A stretch of 64,000 bases of DNA from Chloroflexota bacterium (GTDB taxonomy: Bacteria > Chloroflexota > Limnocylindria > Limnocylindrales > CSP1-4), in NCBI GenBank assembly GCA_005880805.1, contig VBFZ01000026.1:1-64000 (forward strand). Direction: 5' to 3'. Below the pieces are notes generated by a model, which worked only from the letters and a program-made list of their open reading frames with translations, ran no database searches and had not been told where the DNA came from. Positions 43,566 through 52,523 of the stretch are shown here, one piece after another; the first letter of the stretch is position 1, and the number at the start of each line of letters is the position of its first letter. A program made the translations under genes and the position numbers.

Positions 43566-44330
43566 CTAGCTCTTCGTGAAGAAGAGCTGCAGCTCCATCG
43601 TGCCCTGGTCGGCGATCGACAGGACGATGAATGAGTTGGGCTTCTGGATGCCGTAGTCCGCGAAAACGATCGGAAGCGAGCCGGTCACCTCGATCACCGA
43701 ACCAGTGAGACGTGCCGTGAGCGGGATCTGGACTTCCTTCGTCACGCCGTGGAGTGTGAGATTGCCGGTTGCGGTCACCTCGACCGTCTGGCCGTCGGCC
43801 GGCACGGAGGTGACCTCGACGGGCGACGTGAGCGTGAACGTGGCGGTCGGGTACGTGCCTGTCTCGATGCCCTGCCGCCGGAGCTGTCCGTCGCGCCGCG
43901 AGTCATCGCTCTGGAGCGTCGCGAGATCCGCCGTGATCGTTGCAGTTGTCAGCTTCGTCCCGGAGATCGTCAAGGTTCCGCTCACGTTCGGAGTGCGGCC
44001 GACGGCGACGTTTCCGCCGATTGTCGCCAGCTGCTCCTGCACGCGGTAGCCGACGAACGAGCTCGTGTTGTCCGCGAACGACCCGATCGACGTGTCCACC
44101 TTCCAGGTCCCGTCGACGCCGCCTGCCAACGGCTGCTGTGCGGCAGCCCCCGAGGGAACCGGCGCCAGCGACGCCTGCGCGACCGACGCCGGCGCCGCAG
44201 GACGAAGGAACAGGTACCAGAAACCGTATCCGCCACCCGCGACGGCCGCGGCCAGCGCGACAGCCACCGCGCCGATCAGCCAGCTCCTGCGGCGCGACAG
44301 CCCGACCGTCGCGCTCGCTCGTTCAGTCAT
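43566..44330 (-). CDS. YceI-family protein, membrane-anchored
   Basis: A 254-residue protein with an N-terminal membrane anchor (WLIGAVAVALAAAVAGGGYGF) and a YceI lipocalin-like domain (WKVDTSIGSFADNTSSFVGYRV, GTLTISGTKLTTATITADLATL, GNLTLHGVTKEVQIPL). YceI proteins bind isoprenoid or fatty-acid ligands in the cell envelope. It is co-transcribed with the propeller lipoprotein. Confidence 0.92.
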   Translation of the reverse strand: MTERASATVGLSRRRSWLIGAVAVALAAAVAGGGYGFWYLFLRPAAPASVAQASLAPVPSGAAAQQPLAGGVDGTWKVDTSIGSFADNTSSFVGYRVQEQLATIGGNVAVGRTPNVSGTLTISGTKLTTATITADLATLQSDDSRRDGQLRRQGIETGTYPTATFTLTSPVEVTSVPADGQTVEVTATGNLTLHGVTKEVQIPLTARLTGSVIEVTGSLPIVFADYGIQKPNSFIVLSIADQGTMELQLFFTKS

Positions 44331-44434
44331 CCTTCAGCCTCCGGCCGTCCTGCACTCAGAAGAGCGACAGGGCGCCTGCCGCGCCACGATGCTCGCAAGG
44401 AGACCTGTCGGAAGGGTTACGCGGCGCGCAAGCC

Positions 44435-44469
44435 GAGACCCCGCCGGACTCGTCGTCCCGCGGGGTCTC
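44435..44469. terminator. Hairpin between DUF2171 and YceI genes
   Basis: A perfect 10-bp inverted repeat (GAGACCCCGC / GCGGGGTCTC) with a 15-base loop lies after the DUF2171 gene on the minus strand. No T-run follows, but the position suits a terminator separating it from the YceI gene. Confidence 0.5.
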
Positions 44470-44486
44470 CGTTCGGTGGCTGGAAA

Positions 44487-44534
44487 TTCGGGCTCAGCCC
44501 TGGCCGGTCCTTCGGGCTCAGCCCTGGTCGGTCG
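44487..44534. repeat. 24-bp tandem repeat, two copies
   Basis: The unit at 44487-44510 is repeated at 44511-44534 with two mismatches. The second copy contains the stop codon of the DUF2171 gene, so the duplication has happened at the very 3' end of the gene. Confidence 0.85.
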
Positions 44535-44805
44535 TTCCGGCTCCCGTGCCGCTCGATACCGTGTCCGCCGGCGGCTTGTCCCAGCCCTGGCTGCCGATGT
44601 CGCTCTTGGCAACCGAGAGCTCGACTCGGTGCTCCTCGATGTCGTCGACGGCGGACGCCGGGATGTAGTAGTCCTTCGAGAAGATGCCGCCCGTCTTGAC
44701 GTGGACGGAGTTCGACTCGATCGAGACGACGTCACCCACCTTCTCGCCCTGGGAGTCCCAGACTTCCCAGCCGGGCTGGATCCCGTGGATATCGGGCATG
44801 TTCAT
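44518..44805 (-). CDS. DUF2171 (PRC-barrel-like) protein
   Basis: A 95-residue protein with a DUF2171 domain (PGWEVWDSQGEKVGDVVSIES, YYIPASAVDDIEEHRVELSV). The fold is PRC-barrel-like and is usually linked to stress or photosynthetic regulation without known activity. GGGAGGT lies six bases before the ATG at 44805. The frame upstream is open into the thioesterase relic, but the strong start rules out a fusion. Confidence 0.85.
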   Translation of the reverse strand: MNMPDIHGIQPGWEVWDSQGEKVGDVVSIESNSVHVKTGGIFSKDYYIPASAVDDIEEHRVELSVAKSDIGSQGWDKPPADTVSSGTGAGTTDQG

Positions 44806-44890
44806 GAACAACCTCCCTGTGCCTCTGTCGGTTTCCCATGCGCGGACAGGCGGCTGCGACAGCGCTGTCTCCACTGGCCTCTCAGATGCG

Positions 44891-45627
44891 TTACATCGCC
44901 CTTGCGTCGTGCTCGTCGAGGCATTCGAAGACTCCGCGAAAGAGGTCGATCCCGTCGCGCCGTGCGAGACGGAAATGAAACACGTCGGGTGCAGTCCGCC
45001 AGGCCAGTGCCACCAGCTCGTCGCCGGGCTCGGCGGGCAGCAGGTACTCCAGCCGGTACGCCCGCGGGATCGACGCCAGGGCGGGCAACCCGCCGTCGAT
45101 ACCGGATAGCCCCTCCTCGAGGTGATCCAGGTAGATCGCGTTGTTGACGTGGCCCAGACCTCCGGGGCGAGCCGCGTCGGGTTGAACGAAGGCGCTGGAT
45201 GCGTGACGAACGCGCCGAACTCGCTCGGAACGCGGACGGGCGCCCCGCGTCGGTCCGTGATCACCCAGTCGGTGTGGGCCCAGGCGGCCAATTCCCCGGC
45301 AGGCGTCCGGAACTCGGTCCGGCGGCGTGCCCAGACTTTCCGATACCCAACCACCTCGGTGCTGACCGCGAGCTCACGCCCGGGCGGCACGGCCTGGAGG
45401 ACCCGGAGCTCGACGCCACGAACGAGCCACGCGAGCCCTCGTTCGGCGTACCACGCCCGTGTGAATCCCAGCCGTTCGGAGTGAACCCACGCGACGTCCT
45501 GCGCCCAGCGCAGCAGGGTGGAGGTTCGTACCAGGCCGTCCGGGTTGGCCTCGTCGAAGCGGACGCGGTACGGGAGGCTCTCTCTTGTTTGGGCGACAGA
45601 TCCCGGCTCGGTCTGTGTCTCGGCCAC
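44891..45627 (-). pseudogene. Acyl-ACP/acyl-CoA thioesterase with a frameshift
   Basis: Residues from the GTG at 45627 form the N-terminal half of a hot-dog acyl thioesterase (YRVRFDEANPDGLVRTSTLLRW, RKVWARRRTEFRTPAGELAAW). Near 45150-45165 the coding frame changes: the conserved LGHVNNAIYLDHLEEG and the rest of the second hot-dog half continue in another frame to TAA at 44891. The change equals a 1-base deletion or 2-base insertion. It is either a real pseudogene or an assembly error; apart from it the gene is complete. Confidence 0.8.
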
Positions 45628-45680
45628 GCGCGCAGCGTACGCGTTGTCGGCCGCTCGTCCGCCCGGCGGGCGATCGCGCC

Positions 45681-45980
45681 TCAGGGATGGCTGAGGTGCC
45701 CGCTCCGCTTGGTGGCGACCCGCCCAGCTCGCCGCAGACCGCCGAATCGTCCGCGGTTCGACGCTTCGTCGGGCTGGAGCGCCCGCTGTCCGCGTTCGTG
45801 CAGCGCGATGAGGCGGTCCCGCTGGCCCTCGTTCCACGCCGTCGAGTAGGCCTGCGTCGCTCCCCGGCGAATCTCCGCGGCGACCTCGCGCCGGCCGCGG
45901 CGCTCGAGCAGGTCGACCGTATCGAGGACGGCCCGGTAGAGCGCCGGCAGGTCCTTGTCGGGAGCGAACTGGGACTCCAT
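45681..45980 (-). CDS. Conserved hypothetical 99-residue protein
   Basis: A short helical protein (starts MESQFAPDKDLPALYRAVLD) with the pattern DLPALYRAVLDTVDLLERRG, EIRRGATQAYSTAWNEGQRDRL. The composition and codon usage look like coding sequence, and the C-terminal 25 residues are basic and unconserved. No ribosome binding site is visible, so it may be leaderless. Function is unknown. Confidence 0.6.
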   Translation of the reverse strand: MESQFAPDKDLPALYRAVLDTVDLLERRGRREVAAEIRRGATQAYSTAWNEGQRDRLIALHERGQRALQPDEASNRGRFGGLRRAGRVATKRSGHLSHP

Positions 45981-46062
45981 CACGTTGACTGTGCGCCCCG
46001 CCGAGCGTCGTGGCGATAGTCGTCTCGTACGATCGGCTAGGTCCGATATGGCCACCCGGTGC

Positions 46063-46926
46063 TCAGACGGGCACGGACACCGGCCTCGGGGACGGGCGGA
46101 TCGCGCGACAATCGTGGCGTGACCTGCGTTGGATGCGGGCGCGAGGCGAGGCCGCGGCGACCTCCCTGACCACGGTCCGGAAGGCGATTCGCCGCCAGTC
46201 GGCCTGCCGCTCGACGCTGCCGATATCGGCGACCGGCGTGTAGTCGAGCGTCGTCGCACCGTCGGGCGCCTCGAGCCGATGACCGGGAGGCCCGCCCGGG
46301 ACGTAGTAGACGTCACCCGCGGACAGAAGCTCGAGATCGTTCTCCCAGTGGATCCCCACGTTTCCCGAGAGGACGACCCCCCAGTGGGGGAGGTCACACC
46401 AGTCGCTGGCGTAGCCGCTCGAGCTCCCGAAGATCGTTCGCGAACACACCCAGGCTCCCATGACGGCCAGCTCGACGGCGACGTCGCCGGGCGAGCTGGT
46501 GTAGTGCTTTGCGCCACCCAGGCGAATCATGGAGGGGAGCGAGGGAGGGGCGGGTGGCCGGCGGACAATCTCGAAGCCCTGCCCGCGGAGCGAGTCCTCG
46601 GTGACGTCGAGATCGGGCGGCACGGGCACGAACCCCGCGATGGCGCTCGGACCGTCGCCCCGGAAGCGATGCGCCGGCTTGCCCGGCCGGACGTAGAAGG
46701 CGGTTCCTGCCTGGAAGGACTCGCTTCTCCGACCCGCCGCCAGCGACACCTCGCCTTTCAGGACAATGCCCCAGTGCTCCTGCTCGCAGGCGTCCTCGAG
46801 ACTCGTGCCCTGCGAGCCGGTTTGGGGCAGCTCCGCGAGCGCGAACGCGACGGGACCGATCAGCGCGTAGCGGGTCAGGAAGCCCTCCCGCCGGACGGCC
46901 CCAAGTTCGCGGGGTGACAGCCGAAT
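46063..46926 (-). CDS. Bicupin protein with an apparent non-AUG start
   Basis: The product has two cupin modules with near-identical signatures, EHWGIVLKGEV/GTAFYVRPGKPAHRF and PHWGVVLSGNV/GDVYYVPGGPPGHRL. The first standard start in frame (GTG at 46749) falls inside the first cupin. The sequence upstream (IRLSPRELGAVRREGFLTRY) is clearly coding, and no ATG, GTG or TTG occurs before an in-frame stop at 46987. An AGGAGG site eight bases before ATT (46924-46926) suggests initiation there; a sequence error in the start codon is the alternative. About 287 residues. Confidence 0.72.
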   Translation of the reverse strand: MRLSPRELGAVRREGFLTRYALIGPVAFALAELPQTGSQGTSLEDACEQEHWGIVLKGEVSLAAGRRSESFQAGTAFYVRPGKPAHRFRGDGPSAIAGFVPVPPDLDVTEDSLRGQGFEIVRRPPAPPSLPSMIRLGGAKHYTSSPGDVAVELAVMGAWVCSRTIFGSSSGYASDWCDLPHWGVVLSGNVGIHWENDLELLSAGDVYYVPGGPPGHRLEAPDGATTLDYTPVADIGSVERQADWRRIAFRTVVREVAAASPRARIQRRSRHDCRAIRPSPRPVSVPV

Positions 46927-46960
46927 GGGGGTTCCCTCCTGTAGCCCTCGGGAGGTGCGC

Positions 46961-46976
46961 CGCGTTCGTAAACGCG
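46961..46976. terminator. Short hairpin after the sensor-kinase gene
   Basis: CGCGTT/AACGCG with a 4-base loop lies between the sensor-kinase stop and the bicupin start. The stem is only 6 bp and lacks a T-run, so support as a terminator is weak. Confidence 0.3.
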
Positions 46977-46999
46977 GGCACGAAGTCTAGCAGCGCCTC

Positions 47000-49888
47000 T
47001 CAGCCGACTGTCGCGGGGGCTCGCGTCTCCTCCCGGATCTGCTCCTCGAACACGGGCAGGCTGAAGCCGAACTCGGAGCCGCCCTCAGGCCGCGTGCGAG
47101 CCCAGATCCGGCCTCCCATCGCCTCGGTCAGGATTCGGCAGACGTACAGGCCGATCCCGGCTCCGGGCTGCGAGCGGGCAGTGGACGGTGACCGGTAGAA
47201 CAGCTCGAACAGCTGCTGCGGATCCTCCTCGCTGAGCCCGGGACCCTGGTCCAGCACCCGGAAGAGGACCTGGTCACCGGACATTTCGGCTTCGACGATC
47301 ACTTCCGCGGCTGCGTCGGGTCCGTACTTGACGGCGTTGCCAACGAGGTTGCGGACGATCTGCTCGACGTAGGTCCGGTCACCGGCGATCGGCGGCAGGT
47401 CTCGCGCGACGTGCTCGACGAACGTGACGCCCGTGCTCGCCCGCCGCTCCGAGTCGAGAATCGTCCGCACGACGTGCTGGAGGAGCACGGGCTCCGGCTC
47501 GAGCGAAAGGCGACCCGCCTGCGCCCGGCTCAGGACGAGCAGGTCCTCGACGAGCCGGTACAGCCGCTCCGATTCGGCCTCGACGTCGCCCAGCAGCCCC
47601 TCGACCTCGGGGCTGGCCTCCGGTCGCCTCCGCCGGAGGATCTTCGTCACGCCGAAGATCGTGGTGACAGGCGTGCGCAACTCGTGCGACAGGATGCCCA
47701 TGAATGCCTCCTGGGCCAGCTGCGCCTGGCGCTGCTCGGTGACGTCCCGCACGAGCATGACAGTCGAGCCCGACGTTTCGCCCTCGCCGGAGGGGACCGC
47801 CCGGTAGGCCGTCGCCTCCAGCCAGCGGAGCGGCTGCTCGGTGCGAATCTCCACCGGCCCTGAAGCCTTGCCAAGCTCCGGAAGCTCCCCTTCGAACGGG
47901 CCGAGCAGCCGGGCGAGGTCCTCGTAGCGCGCGATCGGCTCGTCAAGAAGCTCGACGACGGCCTGATTCGTCAGGACCACATCGCCTGCGTCATTGCACA
48001 CGAGAACCGCCTCGCGCATCGACTCGATGATCGCCCTGAGCTCCGCGCTCCTGGCGCGCTCCGACGTGGCGAGGCGGTACAGACGGCTCTGCACTTCGAT
48101 GCGCTCGCTGATGTCCCGGGCGGAGACGATGATGCGCTGCTCGCCATCCGGCAGGGTGACGCACTGCATGAAGGCTTCGACCGGGATGTCGACGCCGTCC
48201 TTGCGGCGATGCGTCGTCGGGTAGGTGCGGGCGGCTCGGCGACCGGCGACGAGCGGCGCGAGGAGCTCGCGGTAGGAAGCCTCGTCGAACTTCGGCTTGA
48301 TCGCCAGTGCGGGCATGTCGATCAGTTCGGCCCGCGTGTACCCCAGTTGAGCGAGCGCGCCGTCGTTCGCGTAGCGGATTCGGAGGGTCTCGGGGTCGAT
48401 CAGGATCACCGCGTCGAGGGAGGCATCGACGGTCGCGGTGAACTGCGTCGCTTCGCGAAGCAGGCTGCCGACCTGGACGGCGACGCCGAGGCGACGGCCG
48501 AGGTCGGAGGCGAACAACACGTCCGCCGGACCGAACCGATGGGCTTCGCTCGCCCCGAACGCGAGCACACCCGTGCCGCCGCGGGCACCCTCGACGGGCA
48601 CGGGAGCGAGCACGCCCGATCGCGAGCCGAAGCGCGCGAGAACGTTGGCAGCCGCCGGTTCCACGGCCAGCTCGAGCGAGTCGATCAGCAGGGCACGCCG
48701 TGGCGGCTCCAGGCGGTCGACGCGGCTCACCGACTCAGGCCCGGCGGAGCCCTCCTGGTCGCGCCGGGCTGCAGCCCGATATGTCCCGTGCGGCTCGGAC
48801 CACTCGATCAGCGCCCAGTCCGCGAATTCCTCGGTGAGAAGTCGCGCGAGTCGCGGGAGAGCCGCCTGGTAGTCGAAGCCGCCAGCCAGCACCTCGGAGG
48901 CCTGGACCAGCAGCCCGAGGCGAAGCTCGGATTTCTTGCGGTCCTCGAAGAGGACTGCACGCGCGAACCCTTGTGCAGACGCGTCCACGATCGTCGTGAG
49001 GTACTCGAGGTTGTCGCGCGTGAACCGGCTTCGATCGTTGAACGCCAGGGTCAGGACGCCGATGGGCCGATCACCGAGGATCAGCGGGATACAAGCGAGC
49101 GCGCGGATGTCCCCGAGCGCAGCCTGGAGCTCTGCAGGAAAGGCGTTGCGGATGCTGGCCGGCGACTCGAGCAGGATGGCTCGCCCCGAGCGGAAGGCGA
49201 CCGCCGGAGGGAGGCTTCCATCGAGAGGCACGGCGCGGAGCGCCTCGACGAGAGGCCCTGGCAGTCCTCCACTGGGCGTGGATCCGAGAGTGTTCGTTTC
49301 CGGCCGGTGGATGGACACGACGCCTGCCGAGGCGCCGAAGATCGATTCAGAGACCCCGAGGATCGTCACCGCCGTGTCGTCGAAGCTCTCGGCGCGGCTC
49401 AGCTCGATTGCCAGGCGCTGGAGGCCCTCGGCCCGACCGCGGAGCCGATCCGAATCCCGCCGGGCTGTGGCGAGGGCCGAGCTCAAGGCGCTGATGAGGA
49501 TCCCGACGATGACGAACAGGCCGGCCTCCAGGATCGCGGTGGGATTGCGCACTGCCGCGTGGCCGAGCGGCAAGACGAACACGAGCGCCTCGCCCGCCAG
49601 GCAGAAGAGGGTCGCACCGAGACCGCCCTGCAGACCGCCGAACCAGGCGGCAAGGGCGACCGCAACCACGTACGGGAGGAAACCGACGTCCGTGCCCGCC
49701 GCGGCATTGGCCGCTGCCTTCAGGCCAATGGCCAGGAATGCGAGGAGCGCGGCCCACGGCAGCGGGTGATCCGAAGCCTGCGCCTGGGAGGCGACAATCG
49801 CGCGCCAGAGGCTCACGGGCAGGCGGACCGTCACACGCTCCCGGGCGGTCACTGCCGATAGCTGTTGGTCGGGCCGTTCCACGTGCAC
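47000..49888 (-). CDS. Membrane PAS/GAF hybrid sensor histidine kinase
   Basis: A 962-residue kinase. The N-terminal quarter has a four-helix membrane domain of DUF4118 type (about 45-145), followed by GAF domains (about 155-310 and 335-490), PAS domains (about 500-620 and 640-730), a HisKA domain with phosphohistidine in ILSHELRTPVTTIFGV and an HATPase with NLVGNAVKYG, LDQGPGLS and GAGIGLYVCR. No response regulator is adjacent, so its partner is encoded elsewhere. It begins with GTG. The layout suggests sensing of a small molecule or redox/light signal. Confidence 0.93.
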   Translation of the reverse strand: MHVERPDQQLSAVTARERVTVRLPVSLWRAIVASQAQASDHPLPWAALLAFLAIGLKAAANAAAGTDVGFLPYVVAVALAAWFGGLQGGLGATLFCLAGEALVFVLPLGHAAVRNPTAILEAGLFVIVGILISALSSALATARRDSDRLRGRAEGLQRLAIELSRAESFDDTAVTILGVSESIFGASAGVVSIHRPETNTLGSTPSGGLPGPLVEALRAVPLDGSLPPAVAFRSGRAILLESPASIRNAFPAELQAALGDIRALACIPLILGDRPIGVLTLAFNDRSRFTRDNLEYLTTIVDASAQGFARAVLFEDRKKSELRLGLLVQASEVLAGGFDYQAALPRLARLLTEEFADWALIEWSEPHGTYRAAARRDQEGSAGPESVSRVDRLEPPRRALLIDSLELAVEPAAANVLARFGSRSGVLAPVPVEGARGGTGVLAFGASEAHRFGPADVLFASDLGRRLGVAVQVGSLLREATQFTATVDASLDAVILIDPETLRIRYANDGALAQLGYTRAELIDMPALAIKPKFDEASYRELLAPLVAGRRAARTYPTTHRRKDGVDIPVEAFMQCVTLPDGEQRIIVSARDISERIEVQSRLYRLATSERARSAELRAIIESMREAVLVCNDAGDVVLTNQAVVELLDEPIARYEDLARLLGPFEGELPELGKASGPVEIRTEQPLRWLEATAYRAVPSGEGETSGSTVMLVRDVTEQRQAQLAQEAFMGILSHELRTPVTTIFGVTKILRRRRPEASPEVEGLLGDVEAESERLYRLVEDLLVLSRAQAGRLSLEPEPVLLQHVVRTILDSERRASTGVTFVEHVARDLPPIAGDRTYVEQIVRNLVGNAVKYGPDAAAEVIVEAEMSGDQVLFRVLDQGPGLSEEDPQQLFELFYRSPSTARSQPGAGIGLYVCRILTEAMGGRIWARTRPEGGSEFGFSLPVFEEQIREETRAPATVG

Positions 49889-50003
49889 TCCGCGTGCATT
49901 CGACGATGCGGCCTAGATTGCACGGGCCGGGGATCGCGCCGTCAAGGTTTCAGCCGCATTACAGCCCGGGACGCGGGAGTCCTTGGCAGGCTCCCCAGCC
50001 GTG

Positions 50004-51335
50004 TCAGCTCGCGGCGGGCGCCGAAACGGGTGACTCCTCGTTGCCGCCCGGCCGCTCCGGCGCCGGCGCCCCGAGCGCCAGGTAGGACTCGATCGCCGCT
50101 TCGAGCCCGACGTCGCGACCTGCCCGCTCGGACATGAGCCACTTGTGCTCGAGGAGGTCGCAGTAGGCCTGCACGATGTCCCCGTCAGGGCCGACGACCT
50201 CGGCCAGGCGCTGCGTCGTCGGTCGGAAGACGTCCCGCAGCCAGCGTTCGGGCCCGGTAGTGCCCAGCGGTCGACCCTCGAACCACTCCAGCCAGGCCGC
50301 GTACTCATGGAGGTCGTTCAGCAGGAGACGCGCCTGGTTCTCCATGGCGACGATGCCGGTCTTCCGCTCGAGGTGCCTGGCGTGGAAGAGGCGCGTGGTG
50401 ACCGCAAGCGTCAGGCGCACGAGTCCGTCCGGCGCACCGGGCTCCAGTGCGACCTCGTCCACCGAGAAGCCGAGATCGTTGAGCTTGCGAATCCGCTTCT
50501 CGATCGCGTGCCGGTCGTGCGGCCGGAGCTCGGGCGTCTCGTGGAGCTTCTCCCAGAGCAGTTCGTAGCGCTCGCGAACGGACTCGGCCGCCTCGATGGC
50601 CGCGTCCAGGTCCTCGAGGCGTCCCTGGTAGGCCGCCAGATCGGCGAGTCCGAACGCGACGTTCTCGACCAGGATGTCCAGGTCGTTTCGGCGCTGGCCG
50701 TCCGACAGGCTCGGGTGGACCTCGCTGGTTTCGGCGTCGACCAGGTAGGCCTGGATCTTGTCGCCGTCACGACGGAAGAGGGTGTTCGCAAGCGAGCAAT
50801 CGCCCCAGTAGACCCCGGCCCGATGGAGATCGATCAGCAGCCAGGCCATCGCGTCAAGCAGGCGGTCGCGGTAGGAGCCGGGTCCAAGCGGGAAGCGCAT
50901 GAGGAGACGGCGGTACTGCAGCGAGTTGGCGAGGTACTCCGTGACCAGGATGGCCGTATCGCGATCCGGCGCCTCGGCCAGGCCGATGGTCGAGACTGCC
51001 GGCAGGCCCAGCTCCTCCAGGTGTCGCAGCGCCGCGAATTCGCGCTGCGCCGTCTCGAGCGGCTCCTCCTTCAGGGCAAAGAGGCGGCCGTCGGTCGCCA
51101 GGAACCGAACGAGGTGTCGCGACGGCCCGACCTGCATCTCCCGGAAGCCGTCCTCGTGCCACCGCGCCAGCGGCAGCTCCCAGGACAGGCCGAGCAGCTC
51201 GCTTGCGCCCTGGCGCAAACGCAGGCGCGGGAATCTCGCGGTTGCCGAAGATTCGGCAGCGGAGCCGTTGCCGTCGGTGTCCAGGATCTGGAGCTCGGCG
51301 AGGCCTTCGACCTCTTCGACTCTGGTGGTGGTCAC
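50004..51335 (-). CDS. DUF4032 protein with kinase-like fold
   Basis: A 443-residue protein. The first 230 residues resemble an aminoglycoside/lipopolysaccharide kinase fold (RLFALKEEPLETAQREFAAL, LIDLHRAGVYWGDCSLANTLF, AYLVDAETSEVHPSL), including a plausible catalytic D in WGDCSLANTL. The C-terminal part (about 260-430) is the DUF4032 region (LLNDLHEYAAWLEWFEGRPL, RPTTQRLAEVVGPDGDIVQAYCDLLEHKW). It is common in Actinomycetota and some Chloroflexota and has no proven function. Confidence 0.88.
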   Translation of the reverse strand: MTTTRVEEVEGLAELQILDTDGNGSAAESSATARFPRLRLRQGASELLGLSWELPLARWHEDGFREMQVGPSRHLVRFLATDGRLFALKEEPLETAQREFAALRHLEELGLPAVSTIGLAEAPDRDTAILVTEYLANSLQYRRLLMRFPLGPGSYRDRLLDAMAWLLIDLHRAGVYWGDCSLANTLFRRDGDKIQAYLVDAETSEVHPSLSDGQRRNDLDILVENVAFGLADLAAYQGRLEDLDAAIEAAESVRERYELLWEKLHETPELRPHDRHAIEKRIRKLNDLGFSVDEVALEPGAPDGLVRLTLAVTTRLFHARHLERKTGIVAMENQARLLLNDLHEYAAWLEWFEGRPLGTTGPERWLRDVFRPTTQRLAEVVGPDGDIVQAYCDLLEHKWLMSERAGRDVGLEAAIESYLALGAPAPERPGGNEESPVSAPAAS

Positions 51336-51603
51336 CCGAAAAGGGTGCTGGTTGTTGCGCGATCGCGCAACTGCCCTGGTCGAGACCGGAGGCCATGACC
51401 AAAGGCCTCCGCCGGACGCCCCTCTACCAGTGCCCTGGCAATTGGCGCACGGCTACGGATGACGACCGACGGAGGCGGGGGCTACCGATCTCAAACGTGG
51501 TGTTGGCCACCGCGCGTATGGCGCCGCACAAAGGCTACCGGCGCGGATACCGCGGTCGTGCCAATCCGCGGACCCGTTTTGCAAGACCGTGTCCGGCCTG
51601 GAA

Positions 51604-51680
51604 TGGCGCGCCCGGAGGGATTCGAACCCCCGACCCTGTGGTCCGAAGCCACATGCTCTGGTCCACTGAGCTACGGGCGC
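51604..51680 (-). tRNA. tRNA-Arg (anticodon TCG), CCA encoded
   Basis: On the minus strand the sequence folds as a complete tRNA: acceptor GCGCCCG pairing with CGGGCGC, D-loop GCTCAGTGGA, anticodon stem TGTGG/CCACA around the loop CTTCGGA, T-loop GGTTCGAATCC, discriminator G and an encoded CCA. The anticodon reads TCG, for arginine CGN codons. Confidence 0.95.
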
Positions 51681-51834
51681 GCGGCCCGCATTCTAGCCGG
51701 AAGGCCCCGATTTACCGGACCGCTGAGCCGGCCGCACGCCCGGCCGGCGGCAGTACCGAGGTCGACCCTCAATAGGAAACCCTCCCTATGGCCGCCTCCC
51801 GGAGCGGCGGCTACAGTCGCCGGCCTCGACCATC

Positions 51835-51879
51835 GGACCAGGTGCCCGGTCCGCAAGCCACCGGGAGGCTGTCTGGTCC
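51835..51879 (+). promoter_or_regulatory. Nested hairpin leader that covers a ribosome binding site
   Basis: An outer stem GGACCAG/CTGGTCC (51835-51841, 51873-51879) encloses an inner stem CCCGGT/ACCGGG (51845-51850, 51860-51865) with a 9-base loop. The only GGGAGG ribosome binding site for the small ORF at 51880 overlaps the inner stem. This could regulate translation; no known riboswitch class was recognised. Confidence 0.35.
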
Positions 51880-52005
51880 ATGGAAAGCGCCCAGCTCGCG
51901 CAGCTCGTCGTCTTCGTGCTGCTCGTGTCGATACCTCTCCTGTTCCTCGAGGCGGGCATGCGCCGGGCTCGGCGCCAGCGCCACGGCCGACACGGAGGTT
52001 CCTGA
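51880..52005 (+). CDS. Possible 41-residue single-pass membrane protein
   Basis: A short frame starting MESAQLAQLVVFVLLVSIPL has one strong hydrophobic segment (residues 6-24) and a basic tail rich in arginine and histidine. GGGAGG lies 11 bases upstream, within a predicted hairpin. It sits alone in the 528-base gap between tRNA-Arg and the next gene, where nothing else is seen. No family is recognised. Confidence 0.4.
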   Translation: MESAQLAQLVVFVLLVSIPLLFLEAGMRRARRQRHGRHGGS

Positions 52006-52207
52006 CCCCAATCCCGTCGAGAAGCATTTGACACCCCTCCTGTCGTCTGCGCGACACCGCGGGCGTATAAGGAAGAAGGGTTGATCCACATCCAGTAGGC
52101 CCCTCGCTGGGCCGCGATTACGCCGTTCGGATGATGTCTGCGAGCCTTGCTTGGACGATCCTGATCGCCCCTGCGAATCCAGCGCCCAGACGGATCGTCA
52201 GCCGCCA

Positions 52208-52468
52208 ATGCAAGCCACGGAGCTGCTGCTCCACACCTTTCCCAGCGCCGATACCGCGTTTCGGTTCGCGGTCGCCGGCGCATTCGACGTCGTGGCCGAG
52301 GAAGAGGGCGTCCTCGTCAGCGAACTGCGTGGCGATCGCGAGGTCCAGGGAAGGCTGCAGCGCATCATCCGCGAGCGCTATCCGCGGTCGTACGTCCGTT
52401 CGCGCGACCCCTGGACCCAGGCGAAGGGTGACGCGCGCTCGATTTGGTACGTCTTCCGAGGCGAGTAA
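52208..52468 (+). CDS. Small protein consisting of the YPxAxV...WY domain
   Basis: An 86-residue protein (starts MQATELLLHTFPSADTAFRF) ending LQRIIRERYPRSYVRSRDP and SIWYVFRGE. It is the free-standing version of the domain found N-terminal to the SRPBCC protein at 40378-41112 and in the product of 5377-5793. The ATG at 52208 lacks a ribosome binding site; a TTG at 52151 would add 19 residues. It converges on the XRE-TPR gene. Function unknown. Confidence 0.65.
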   Translation: MQATELLLHTFPSADTAFRFAVAGAFDVVAEEEGVLVSELRGDREVQGRLQRIIRERYPRSYVRSRDPWTQAKGDARSIWYVFRGE

Positions 52469-52523
52469 CTGGCTCGAAACGCGGGCCGCCACGGCCCGGC
52501 CGGCCGAACTGGGAGAGCCCGGG

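Noticed and set aside
44518..45837. A thioesterase-DUF2171 fusion protein
   Set aside because: The frame is continuous only because of the thioesterase frameshift; the second half of the thioesterase is in another frame and DUF2171 has its own strong ribosome binding site.
48209..49861. A 550-codon plus-strand open frame
   Set aside because: It is antisense to the sensor kinase, which has complete domains.
51780..51879. Cyclic-di-GMP riboswitch candidate
   Set aside because: A GCAAGCC-like stretch is present, but the conserved GEMM core could not be laid out; only the nested hairpin is supported.
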